Below, piece by piece: positions 54,816 through 63,977 of a DNA stretch of 64,000 bases. Each line of letters opens with the position of its first letter. The stretch's first letter is position 1. The DNA comes from JAKLQR01 sp963753165. GTDB taxonomy: Bacteria; Nitrospirota; Thermodesulfovibrionia; Thermodesulfovibrionales; SM23-35. A program made the translations under genes and the position numbers. Where the stretch lies: positions 124,001 through 188,000 of the forward strand of contig CAVWBP010000002.1 in NCBI GenBank assembly GCA_963753165.1, written 5' to 3'. The notes under the pieces are model-generated. The model was not told the DNA's origin. It saw only the letters and a list, made by a program, of their open reading frames with translations, and did not search any database.

Positions 54816-55214
54816 ATGGCAATGACAGTGAAAAAAAACCGGGTTCTGATAATAGACGATGACTGCAAGAGCAGGTGTCTTCTTGAATCCCACCTGCTTT
54901 CCATGGGATTCGATCCGGTTTTCGCAAGGAACAGCGAAGATGCGTTGACGGTTCTCTCGCAGGACCCTGCCTTTGCCCTTATAATCACCGACATAATGAG
55001 TCCATACACAACAAGTTCAGAGTTTGCCAGTACACTGAAATTGCAGGAAAAAACGAGCATGATACCGCTCATCGGGACCGCTTCATTCTATGGTTTGATA
55101 AAGTTAAAAGATAAGTATAAAACTGTTTTCAACGGCTTCCTGCCCAAACCGGTTACGAGAAACATATTGAAAAATGAGATAGAAAAGGTCATGAAAGACT
55201 GGGTTGTTGTCTAG
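54816..55214 (+). CDS. Stand-alone receiver-domain protein
   Basis: A receiver of about 130 residues (RVLIIDDDCKSRCLLESHLLSMGFDPVF..ALIITDIMSP) has the acidic pair, the phospho-Asp and the late Lys (GFLPKPV). The signalling Thr appears in LIGTASFY. There is no output domain. Either ATG at 54801 or 54816 is possible; neither has a strong ribosome binding site. It may be a phospho-relay or partner of the adjacent kinase. Confidence 0.85.
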   Translation: MAMTVKKNRVLIIDDDCKSRCLLESHLLSMGFDPVFARNSEDALTVLSQDPAFALIITDIMSPYTTSSEFASTLKLQEKTSMIPLIGTASFYGLIKLKDKYKTVFNGFLPKPVTRNILKNEIEKVMKDWVVV

Positions 55215-55269
55215 GGTATGGTACAATAACAGGCAGATCTTTTAAGGAGTTAATGGCGTAACCATTCTC

Positions 55270-55599
55270 TTGCAATTACAGAAAAGCCTTTGTCAACAAC
55301 TCTGCCCTCATTTTAAACCTTCAAAAGAAGATACCCTCGCCTGTAGGGGTTTCCTTGTCATCGAACGGCTGATACAAAGAGGGATGGATATCCCCTTCGA
55401 AAAACCGTTGCAGTGGTCATCCCCCGGGAACCAGGAAGAACTTATGCGTACGTTGTGTCCGGTGTGCCCGTTCTATGAGGATGACTGCGATTTTGCTCAG
55501 CGGCAGGAGGGTGCCCTGCCCTGTGGCGGCTTTCTTCTGCTGGGAGAACTCATCAACAGGAAGATCATTTCGATTGACATCATAAAAGAGATTCGATAA
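55270..55599 (+). CDS. Cys-rich protein of unknown function
   Basis: The 109-residue frame from TTG 55270 holds three Cys groups: LCQQLCPHF, LACRGFLVIERL with TLCPVCPFYEDDCDF, and ALPCGGFLLLGEL. The CRGFLVIERLI and CGGFLLLGELI segments are internal repeats, so the protein looks like a duplicated small metal-binding module. The start is uncertain: an aaggag site points to an ATG at 55253 that is in another frame. It lies between a receiver protein and a ferritin-like protein. No function is assigned. Confidence 0.6.
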   Translation: MQLQKSLCQQLCPHFKPSKEDTLACRGFLVIERLIQRGMDIPFEKPLQWSSPGNQEELMRTLCPVCPFYEDDCDFAQRQEGALPCGGFLLLGELINRKIISIDIIKEIR

Positions 55600-55622
55600 A
55601 CTTTTTTAAAAAAGGTGAGGTC

Positions 55623-56090
55623 ATGACGAATTTTTCGATACGGGAAGTTGTTGAACAGGCTGTGCAGACAGAAAAAATCGGTGAAGAATTTTACCGGACT
55701 ATGGCAAAGAAATTTCAAGACAACAACGAACTGAAAAAACTTTTTGAACTCCTTGCAGCCCACGAAATCAAGCATGGGAAGAGTTTTGCCGAACTGAAAA
55801 ACACCCTTGCCGATCAGGAACCGGAGGGCTGGGATGAGGTTACGCTCTATCTGAAAGCGATCGTCGATTCTGAATTTTTTCTGGGGAAGGACAAATGCCT
55901 GCCTTCGATGGAGCACGTACAGACAGCCGCTCAGGCAGTCGACTTCGCACTCTGCTTCGAGCGCGAAACACTCCTCTATTACCACGCACTGAGAGAGACA
56001 ACCAGAGAAAAAGGGCTTATCGACAGTATAATCCGGGAAGAGCGAAGCCATATTGTCTGGTTGAACAATTTAAAACAAAGCCTCACATAG
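55623..56090 (+). CDS. Ferritin-like di-iron family protein
   Basis: The 155-residue all-helical protein has ferritin-like metal motifs: TEKIGEEFYRTMAKKF, LAAHEIKHGKSFAEL, LCFERETLLYYHALRE and IIREERSHIVWLNNL. There is no rubredoxin domain. It resembles the rubrerythrin-related protein at 49974-50474 but is only distantly similar. It has an aaaggtgaggtc ribosome binding site and immediately precedes korA, so a link to protection of the oxygen-sensitive oxidoreductase is possible. Confidence 0.82.
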   Translation: MTNFSIREVVEQAVQTEKIGEEFYRTMAKKFQDNNELKKLFELLAAHEIKHGKSFAELKNTLADQEPEGWDEVTLYLKAIVDSEFFLGKDKCLPSMEHVQTAAQAVDFALCFERETLLYYHALRETTREKGLIDSIIREERSHIVWLNNLKQSLT

Positions 56091-56100
56091 AAGACATCGT

Positions 56101-57852
56101 TTGGACTATTCAATCAAAATAGGCGGGGAGGCCGGCCAGGGCATCCAGACCATCGGGGATACTCTTGCAAAGGTATTCTCCCGCTTTGGATATCATGTCT
56201 TCACTCACCAGGATTATGAATCCCGGGTCAGGGGCGGACACAATTTTTACCAGATACGGATATCCGATCATCCAATCATGGCATCGAGAGAAAAGATCGA
56301 TATCATCGTCGCCCTTGACCTTGACAGCATCACCCTCCATGAGAAAGAAGTTTCTCCCCGCGGGATCATCCTCTATGACTCATCTCTTGTCGGTCAGGTC
56401 CCCGTGTCCGAAGAGCAGACAGCTGCGCGTCTTGATATGCCTTTGCTCGAACTGGCAACGAAACACGGCAATAAAATCATGGTGAATACCGTAGCTACCG
56501 GCGCAGTGTTGGGAATATTCCGGATGGATCTGCAGTTATTGGCGCAGATTCTTGAAGCTACTTTTCTGAAGAAGGGCAGGGAGGTCGTTGAATCGAATAT
56601 TCAGGCGGCGCTGTCCGGGTATAATCATGTCATAACGCATTGTAAATCCTGTGCGTTCCCTCTGGAACCGGAAACTTCTGCGGCCAAACAGACCATGATG
56701 CTCATGTCCGGCATCGATGCGATTGGGTTGGGGACGCTCTCTTCAGGATGCAAATTCTATGCTGCTTATCCCATGACACCCTCAACAGGCATCATGAATT
56801 ACCTGGCGGGAAAAGAAAAAGAGTTCGGTATCGTCGTGGAACAGGCGGAAGATGAAATTGCAGCAATCAATATGGCGCTGGGAGCTTCTTTTGCAGGAGT
56901 AAGGTCCATGACCGGCACTGCGGGAGGAGGGTTTGCCCTCATGGTAGAAGGTCTCTCCCTGGCAGGGATGACGGAAACGCCTCTTGTCATCGCGCTCGGC
57001 CAGAGGGCTGCGCCGGCCACAGGGCTTCCTACCCGTACTGAACAGGGCGACCTCCTGTTCGCAATCCATTCTGCTCATGGAGAATTCCCCCGGATAGTGT
57101 TCGCGCCAGGGACACCGGAACAGGCGTTCTCTCTCACAAACAAAGCATTCGACCTTGCAGAAAAATATCAGGTTCCCGTTTTTCTTATCTTCGATCAATA
57201 TATCGCCGATACGCTCTGGACATACAAAACGTTTGATGTTAATCCTGTAGTCTGGAATGATTACCGGCTCAGAGGAGAGGAATTCGCACGCCTGAATACC
57301 TACAAGCGGCATGCGTTCACCGAGACAGGAGTATCGCCGCTCGGTGTTCCCGGAGAGGCAAGGCACGTTGTCGTAACAGACAGTGACGAGCACGACGAAG
57401 AGGGCCATATCATCGAAGATGCGGAAACAAGGAACAAAATGGTCCAGAAGAGGCTTATGAAAAAATTGCCTTTAATACGCTGCGAGATAAAAGAGCCGCT
57501 CTATTATGGCGGGAGCAATCCGAGGATTGTCATCGCCGGATGGGGTTCCACCTATGGAGTCATGAAAGAGGCGGTTGACTTCCTTTCCAAAAAAGAGAGC
57601 ATAGGGCTTTTACATTTCAGCGAACTCTATCCCTTCCCCTCCCCTTCTCCCCTTGCGCAGAATTATTTTTCGACCCTGAAAAACGCACAATTTACGATCT
57701 GCATCGAGAACAATGCCACAGGACAGTTCGCACGGCTCATGAGAGCTGAAACCGGATTCGAATTCCACGAAAAAATCCATAAATATGACGGAAGGCCTTT
57801 TCTGCTCGAAGAACTTACAGGAGAAATCAATGCCCGTATTGGAAGATTATAA
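56101..57852 (+). CDS. korA: 2-oxoacid:ferredoxin oxidoreductase, fused gamma-alpha subunit
   Basis: Residues 1 to about 185 are the gamma domain (IKIGGEAGQGIQTIGDTLAKVFSRFGYHVFTHQDYESRVRGGHNFYQI). From about 200 the alpha domain follows (GNDAI-like MSGIDAIGLGTLSSGCKFYAAYPMTPSTGIMNYL, TRTEQGDLLFAIHSAHGEFPRIVFAPGT). This two-subunit KorA/KorB architecture converts 2-oxoacids such as 2-oxoglutarate or pyruvate to acyl-CoA with ferredoxin, in either direction. Substrate is not decided. The start is TTG at 56101. It overlaps korB by 23 bases. Confidence 0.93.
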   Translation: MDYSIKIGGEAGQGIQTIGDTLAKVFSRFGYHVFTHQDYESRVRGGHNFYQIRISDHPIMASREKIDIIVALDLDSITLHEKEVSPRGIILYDSSLVGQVPVSEEQTAARLDMPLLELATKHGNKIMVNTVATGAVLGIFRMDLQLLAQILEATFLKKGREVVESNIQAALSGYNHVITHCKSCAFPLEPETSAAKQTMMLMSGIDAIGLGTLSSGCKFYAAYPMTPSTGIMNYLAGKEKEFGIVVEQAEDEIAAINMALGASFAGVRSMTGTAGGGFALMVEGLSLAGMTETPLVIALGQRAAPATGLPTRTEQGDLLFAIHSAHGEFPRIVFAPGTPEQAFSLTNKAFDLAEKYQVPVFLIFDQYIADTLWTYKTFDVNPVVWNDYRLRGEEFARLNTYKRHAFTETGVSPLGVPGEARHVVVTDSDEHDEEGHIIEDAETRNKMVQKRLMKKLPLIRCEIKEPLYYGGSNPRIVIAGWGSTYGVMKEAVDFLSKKESIGLLHFSELYPFPSPSPLAQNYFSTLKNAQFTICIENNATGQFARLMRAETGFEFHEKIHKYDGRPFLLEELTGEINARIGRL

Positions 57853-58681
57853 GGGACAGACGCCGGCCTGGTGCCCCGGTTGCGGCAATTACAGTATTCT
57901 GAAGGCTTTTAAGGAAACTGTTGTCGAACTCGGGATAGAACCGCATCAATTCACCATCGTATCCGGCATCGGGCAGGCCAGTAAATTCCCCCACTATCTG
58001 AAATGCAATACATTCAACGGACTGCACGGCAGGACTCTTCCCGTTGCAACGGGCATCAGGCTTGCGAATCATGAAATGCTGGTCTTTGCGGTTGCAGGAG
58101 ACGGGGACTGCTACGGAGAAGGCGGCAACCATCTTATGCATGCCATGAGAAGAAATATTAACGTGAAACTCTTTGTGCACGACAACCAGATCTACGGCCT
58201 TACCAAAGGACAACCCTCTCCCACAAGTCTTGAAGGTATGGTCACCAAGAACCATCCATTCGGTGTTTTTTCTGAGCAGTTGAATCCGATGGCCCTGGCA
58301 GTGGCCCTTGACTGCAGTTTCGTAGCACGGGGATTTGCCGGGGATATCGAACATCTGAAGGAACTCATGAAAGCTGCAATCCTCCACAAAGGGTTTTCAC
58401 TCCTCGATATCCTTCAGCCGTGTGTTACGTTTAATAAGATCAATACCTATGAGTGGTATAAAAAAAGGGTATACAAAATTGAACCGGAATACAGTCCGGA
58501 TGACAGGATAAATGCATTCACGAGGGCGCTTGAATGGGGAGACCGTATCCCCCTCGGGGTGATATACAGGAACAACAGGCAGATTCTGGAGGAACGAATA
58601 CCGGTCATCAGAGATATGCCACTTGTAAAACAGCAATTTGATGCATCGAAAATAGAAGATACATTGAGAGATTTCTCATAG
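57830..58681 (+). CDS. korB: 2-oxoacid:ferredoxin oxidoreductase, beta subunit
   Basis: The ATG at 57830 follows acaggaga and gives 283 residues starting MPVLEDYKGQTPAWCPGCGNYSILKAF. The CPGC motif supplies cluster cysteines and GDGDCYGEGGNHLMHAMRRN is the thiamine pyrophosphate motif, with VHDNQIYGLTKGQPSPTS after it. It pairs with the fused gamma-alpha subunit upstream. No separate ferredoxin-type delta subunit is seen. Confidence 0.94.
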   Translation: MPVLEDYKGQTPAWCPGCGNYSILKAFKETVVELGIEPHQFTIVSGIGQASKFPHYLKCNTFNGLHGRTLPVATGIRLANHEMLVFAVAGDGDCYGEGGNHLMHAMRRNINVKLFVHDNQIYGLTKGQPSPTSLEGMVTKNHPFGVFSEQLNPMALAVALDCSFVARGFAGDIEHLKELMKAAILHKGFSLLDILQPCVTFNKINTYEWYKKRVYKIEPEYSPDDRINAFTRALEWGDRIPLGVIYRNNRQILEERIPVIRDMPLVKQQFDASKIEDTLRDFS

Positions 58682-58720
58682 TGTGGTGTCCCATAATTCA
58701 CTTGTCATTCCGCTGTTATT

Positions 58721-59044
58721 ATAGATCCGTGGTTCGAAAAGTATATCTTCCCGAACTCGATGATCCCCTCAATGGAGCAGATCAGTGAATCGGCAGAAAA
58801 GCTGTTTGTCATCGAGGACTGGCATAATTTCGGTCTTTACTATGACCCTACGCTAATGTCATGGTTTGACAACTTCGACCGGAACTGGGATGTGCTGCAC
58901 GAGTTTTACGACGACCGTTTTTACCGTATGTGGAAGTACTACCTCCTGAGCTGCGCCGGGACCTTCAGGGCCCGATGCCTTCAGGTGTGGCAGATCGTGT
59001 TTTCAAAACATGGAGTGCCCGGAGGATATACTCCGGTCCGGTGA
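58721..59044 (+). pseudogene. C-terminal remnant of cyclopropane-fatty-acyl-phospholipid synthase
   Basis: The frame reads IDPWFEKYIFPNSMIPSMEQISESAEKLF, EDWHNFGLYYDPTLMSWFDNFDRNW and FYRMWKYYLLSCAGTFRARCLQVWQIVFS. This is the last third of CFA synthase, ending at the normal C-terminus. The N-terminal two thirds, including the SAM-binding motif, are absent. The frame opens right after a partial dispersed repeat (cttgtcattccgc, about 58701-58713), so the deletion joint may lie at that repeat. No start signal is seen. Confidence 0.75.
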
Positions 59045-59087
59045 GCCGAAGATTGACATTATGACTTTGATCTGAGGAGTTCTCTCG

Positions 59088-59339
59088 TTGGAATTTGATT
59101 ATTGTCCCTATTGTAGCCAGAAAATTCTGAAAGGTGCATTGAAGTGTCCTGGATGCAGCAGAATTCTGCAGACGCCGGAAGAACGTGAAGCGTTGATCCA
59201 GAAATATAAAATCTCTCAGAAGAAATCCGGTTTTGTCAAAATTCTCAAATTTGTCATTCTGCTTCTTGCCATCGGGGGCTTTGTTTACTTCTTTCTGGAT
59301 GATATCCTGAAAATTGTGAACGCGGTCCTCAATAAGTGA
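59088..59339 (+). CDS. Zinc-ribbon membrane protein (83 residues)
   Basis: It starts at TTG 59088 with tgaggag upstream. The N-terminal zinc ribbon (YCPYCSQKILKGALKCPGCSRIL; Cys pairs at 6/9 and 20/23) is followed by a Lys-rich linker and one membrane helix (ILKFVILLLAIGGFVYFFL, about 53-71). Such short ribbon-TM proteins have no general assigned function. The TTG gives the start nearest the ribbon. Confidence 0.75.
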   Translation: MEFDYCPYCSQKILKGALKCPGCSRILQTPEEREALIQKYKISQKKSGFVKILKFVILLLAIGGFVYFFLDDILKIVNAVLNK

Positions 59340-59415
59340 GTTGTTCCACTGCCTGTCTGGAAACGAATACGCGTGAAATGATTGCCCATCTCTCCTAAAG
59401 CGGGTAAGATAGAAT

Positions 59416-62400
59416 ATGGCATCCACTTTGAAAAAGGCCATAAAGATAGCCTCTGTTCTCTTGATTTGCTGTCTTATTCTTCTCCTCTCCCTTGGCTATC
59501 TTCACTATCGCGATTTAAAGAAGACGTTCGCCATAAAATTATCTGAGAAAGCGACCTCATTTATCGGGCAGAGGGTAGAAATTGAAGACCTTTCGCTGAG
59601 CCCCACCGCGGGAATAAACCTCTACAACGTCAGGATAATAAACCCGGAAGGGTTTGCGGACGGAGACCTTCTCACGATAAAAAAACTATTTTTCAAAATA
59701 AATTACAGCAGGCTCGCATGGGGAAAATTCTCTTTTGATGAAATTACCGTTCATGACCCTGTCCTGACAATACGGCAGGATAAAGAGGGAAAGCTCAATA
59801 TCTCCGGAGAACTGCTGAACTTTTTTAAGAAAAAACCCACATTCAAGTATCAGATCAATGAATTCAGTATCAAATCAGGCTCGCTCGACTTTAATCAGAA
59901 TAACCATTTCAGGAGTGAAAATATCAATATATCATTGAAAGACTTCTCTTCAGAACCCGGCCACAAAACGATACTCAGAGGAGATATGGTATACGCAGGA
60001 GGCAGCAGCGTCACCGTTGACGGATGGGTGTACCTCAAAGATGAGCCGAAGAAAATGCATCTCAATGTTTCATCCGGGGACCTTGCCTTGTCCCCGCTGC
60101 AGGACATACTTGCGCGTTACGGCATAGACACGAAACAGACAAAGGCTGTGTTTGCACTCAACGTTGACGGCGATACCGGGAAAGGGGTGCAGATTCAATC
60201 GACGGTAGAAATCAGGGAGGCAGGCTTCTCTTTTTTTAAGAAAGAGATCAAAGCGGTCCTTCTGGATATGGATGCTTTCCTGAACATCCCTGACAATACG
60301 CTTACTTTCAAAAACGTATCGATGCATGCAGGCGGCATTACCACTGCGACTTTGAAGGGAGAATTGAAAAAGACAGCCGATGACCTGTCCTACACCGCAT
60401 CGATCAATCTCAGCAGGCTTGACCTGTCGGCATTCAATTTCCTGAAGGGAATTGAGGTGAGCGGAGTCATGAGGTCGGAGAATATGCACATTCGGGGAAG
60501 CATAAAGGAGGCCTTCCCTGAGGTAACCGGTGTTGTACAATTGAACGACGGCAGCTTCATATCAGAAAGCACAAAAATCAACGGTATCAACACGAAAATA
60601 ATATTTTTGCCCGGAAAGCAGATGGCTATACGCGGAGAAACGACCGCACGCATTGTGCAGGCATATGGATATCGTCTGGACAGGCCGGCAGGTGTGGATG
60701 TCCTGCTGGATGTCCAGGGGAAGCCTCAGGACATGACCCTGCACTCTTCTGCAAGAGTTTCGTCCGCCGGCCTGCATACAAAAGAGGGCAGGGCAATTTC
60801 TTTCGATAGTGCAGACTTAAATATTGACGGCAGTGTCAGGGGGAAGATTGCTGACCTGAAGAGCAGGATGGAGATAAAGGGAATAACGTACCATGAGTAT
60901 CAGCTCCCCTGGCTGAATATTCATTCTGCCATTGCGTATCGGGGCAACAGCATTACTCTCGGAAACCAGGTCATTGAGACAGTGGATTTCAGGATCACCG
61001 CTGATCCGGTGACCGTGACAAGGACCGGGGGGAAGGTGACAGTTACCGGAAAGGGACTCAATGCAGCATATCCGGCAAAAAAAACAGAGATCAGGAAAGG
61101 AGCATTCTCTCTGCAGCTGAATACGGGGGGGAAGAAACTTTCAGGCAGCCTGGGCTTTTCGATCGGCGGAGCGGTGTTCAGCGGAGTTCCCGCAGGCCGG
61201 ATTACCGGAAGCGGACAGTTCAATGACAAGGTATTTTCCTTCACAATCCCGGGAGCTGAAGTCGCGCAGGGAATCCTGAAATGCTCTCTCAAGGGAAAAA
61301 CAGCAGACGGACCTTTTCCCCTCACCATTAAGCTGAGTGCGGCGGATATGGATATCGGCGGGTTGTCGAAAGAGGCTCTCAGGATTGCCGGAATTTCTCA
61401 TGCTATGACAGGAACCCTCAAGGGCGCGGTCGTTGAAGGGGTGGTCTCCTCTCCTGAGTCTGTGGAAGGGAAAGCAGACATACAGGCGGACAAAATCTCT
61501 CTGATCAGACAGGACAAGAGGAAAATTATTCATAATGCTTCATTGAGAACCAGCGCTGTGTTCAGGGGTGAAGATTCCCTGTTCACTGTACATGCCGGTG
61601 CAGGAAAATTATCTGCGGAGCATCTCCGGCAAGGCGAACAGATTTATGAAGAACGACAGACTGGTAGAAATGCAGCTGCACCTGCCAGAGTTGCAGACAA
61701 CCGATATCCGGGAAACATTCTGGGACATATTCCCTGACAACCTCTTGTATGCAGGACTGGGAGGTTCCGTTGCTTCTGATCTTTCCCTGTACTACAAGGG
61801 GAAGGCATTCAGGGCGGATGGCACACTCGCGCTCAAAGAGGTTGTGCTTGAGGGGGAGAACGGCGAATTTTCGATAGGGCCTGTGAACGGGATTGTCCCT
61901 GTTGCATACAGGAAGACGCTGGGGTCTCCCTCGTCCCCTCAAGAAATAGCAGGGAAGGACAGGGAAGAATATCAGGGTGAGATAAAGCTTCAACCACATA
62001 ATAGTGCGGAATTTGAGAATCTGAAGGGAATCTATTCCCGGGAATTTTCCGGAGAAGGATATAGTGAACTCACCGCAGGTAAGTTCAGTTACGGGTTTCA
62101 GTTCCTGAAAGATATCCATGTCTGGATAAAACAGGAAGGCGGGGTTTTGAACGTCGGAAGGTTTAGTGGTAATATATTTGGAGGAAGTCTGAACGGTTCC
62201 GCGGTCATCAGCCTTGCAGATGGCTTGCACTACAGGGCTGGTCTCCATCTGGAAGGGCTCAGCCTTACGAAGCTCTGTGAGAGCATTGAGCCCATAAAGG
62301 GATATATTTCCGGAAAGGTGGACGGAGTGGCAACACTGAAAGGCTCAGGCACGGGAATATCCGGACTGATCGGGAAGGCTGATTTCTGGAGCTACAGCGT

Positions 62401-62680
62401 TGACGATGAAAAAACGAGGATCAGTAAAGAATTTCTCAGGAAGATAGGGGGTCCTTCCTTAAAGGTCTATCTCGGAGACAGGGACTTTGACAAGGGGAAA
62501 ATGACTCTCTATCTGCAGAAAGGGTATGTCATATTCGAAGAACTCGAAATTTCGAATAAGAATCTCTTAGGCATACGGGATCTCTCTGTGAAGGTTGCCC
62601 CGTTCAACAACAGGGTTTCGATAGACCATCTCATGTGGTCCATTGTGGAGGCAGCCCAAAGGGCGAAGGAGAAGGAATGA
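59416..62680 (+). CDS. AsmA-like envelope protein (frameshifted)
   Basis: An N-terminal membrane helix (IASVLLICCLILLLSLGYL) is followed by about 1060 residues of repeated beta-strands, as in AsmA/TamB-type proteins that bridge the periplasm and are linked to lipid transport. The N-terminal AsmA-like segment is FIGQRVEIEDLSLSPTAGINLYNVRI. One frame change near 61620 joins AGAGKLSAEH to ISGKANRFMKNDRLVEMQLHLPELQTTDI. The C-terminal part contains GYISGKVDGVATLKGSGTGISGLIG and ends at 62680. The corrected length is about 1088 residues. Exact role in this organism is inferred only from family. Confidence 0.85.
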
Positions 62681-62718
62681 GAATGAATATAACGGTAAAT
62701 AAAAAGGAGGTAAAGAGT

Positions 62719-63336
62719 ATGAAACGAAAAATTGCCTTGCTCGCAGGGACACTGCTATTCGTTCTGGTTTCATGTGCTGTTATTACCGTCAACATCTATT
62801 TTCCGGAAAAGGACGTGAAGGAAGCATACAAAACTCTGGAAAAAGAACTCATGGGGACTGACCAGAAGACCGACGAAACGAAACCGGAAGGCAAACCGGA
62901 AAGCTCAATACGGTTCGAGCTGATTCCTTCGGCATATGCCCAGGAATCAGAAGTTGCGGACAAAATTGCCGAGATCGTAAAAAAGATGCCTGATGTGGTG
63001 AACGCATATAAAGATATGGGTGCACGGATTGCTGACATAGACAGGCTGCGGGACAGCGGCGTTGTGGGTGAAGGGAACAAGGGGGTGCTTGTAGTACGGG
63101 AGGGCACATTAACCCCGTCCGACAAAAGCCTTTTTGATAGCGAAAACCAGGACAGGCAGACGGTGATGCAAGGTATGACCAAGGCAATTATCCGGATAAA
63201 CAGGGTCCCTGAAAATGCAGAGAATCTCAAACAGGTGACGCCACAGGCTGTTGAGCAGTTTGCATCAATCAGACGCGATTCAGCCAAAAAGGGCTGGTGG
63301 CTCCAGGATGCGAATGGCAACTGGTCTAAGAAATAG
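62719..63336 (+). CDS. DUF1318-like lipoprotein
   Basis: The ATG at 62719 follows aaggaggt and gives 205 residues with a lipoprotein signal (KIALLAGTLLFVLVSC, Cys at about 19) and then AVITVNIYFPEKDVKEAYKTLEKEL, the DUF1318 pattern. A second half (GNKGVLVVREGTLTPSD.., QTVMQGMTKAIIRINRVPEN) is compatible with a YdbL-like module. In other Gram-negatives, DUF1318/YdbL proteins neighbour AsmA-like YdbH proteins, and here the AsmA-like gene ends 38 bases upstream, which supports a shared envelope role. Confidence 0.85.
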   Translation: MKRKIALLAGTLLFVLVSCAVITVNIYFPEKDVKEAYKTLEKELMGTDQKTDETKPEGKPESSIRFELIPSAYAQESEVADKIAEIVKKMPDVVNAYKDMGARIADIDRLRDSGVVGEGNKGVLVVREGTLTPSDKSLFDSENQDRQTVMQGMTKAIIRINRVPENAENLKQVTPQAVEQFASIRRDSAKKGWWLQDANGNWSKK

Positions 63337-63846
63337 ATGCTGAAGCCGGCAGCGCTTACTATCCTCCTGTTCTTTATTGTATCGGCCGGTGTGCCGGCGG
63401 CAAATGTGTCTGCTTCCCTGGTGCAGGCCGATAAAGTAGTAGTTTTGAAAAGCAAAAGACTTATGCTTTTGCTGAGCCAGGGAGAGATACTCAGGGCGTA
63501 CAGAGTAGCCCTGGGAAAACAGCCGGTCGGACGAAAGACTGCTGCCGGGGATAAAAAGACGCCTGAAGGGATATATATCCTCGATGCGCGAAAGGCTGAC
63601 AGTAAATTCCATAAGGCAATCCATATATCATATCCCAATGAATCTGATGCCTCTTATGCACAAAGGAACGGTGCATCTCCCGGCAGTGATATCATGATCC
63701 ACGGATTGCCTGATGAGGTGAAGCATATCGGACCCCTGCACCGGTATGCTGACTGGACAGATGGATGTATTGCGGTTACAAACCCGGAGATTGAGGAAAT
63801 CTGGAAGCTTGTTCCGGACGGAATACCGATAGAGATCAAGCCATAG
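63337..63846 (+). CDS. L,D-transpeptidase (YkuD family)
   Basis: The 169-residue protein has a signal peptide (LTILLFFIVSAGVPAANVSA) and the YkuD domain (KVVVLKSKRLMLLLSQGEILRAYRVALGK). The catalytic region is IMIHGLP..YADWTDGCIAVTN, with the nucleophilic Cys in DGC. Such enzymes crosslink peptidoglycan or attach lipoproteins to it. It begins directly after the DUF1318-like gene stop, so the AsmA-like gene, lipoprotein and transpeptidase form an envelope operon. Confidence 0.92.
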   Translation: MLKPAALTILLFFIVSAGVPAANVSASLVQADKVVVLKSKRLMLLLSQGEILRAYRVALGKQPVGRKTAAGDKKTPEGIYILDARKADSKFHKAIHISYPNESDASYAQRNGASPGSDIMIHGLPDEVKHIGPLHRYADWTDGCIAVTNPEIEEIWKLVPDGIPIEIKP

Positions 63847-63898
63847 GAGCAGATTTTACCCCGATATTGCCCTGTGGCTTTTTGCAGGATTCCATTTG

Positions 63899-63977
63899 TG
63901 TCATTCCCGCTTGTCGGGAATCTTTCCTGAATAACTTCCAGAGTACCGGGAAGGATTCCGGACAAGCGGGAATGACA
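63899..63977. repeat. Dispersed palindromic repeat (REP-like), copy 6
   Basis: tgtcattcccgcttgtcggg opens the unit and ggacaagcgggaatgaca closes it, with a loop of about 40 bases. The ends are identical to copies 1 and 3 over at least 18 bases. It lies after the L,D-transpeptidase gene. Confidence 0.8.

Noticed and set aside
3383..63977. CRISPR array from the repeated palindromes.
   Set aside because: The units are kilobases apart, not regularly spaced, and no cas genes are present.
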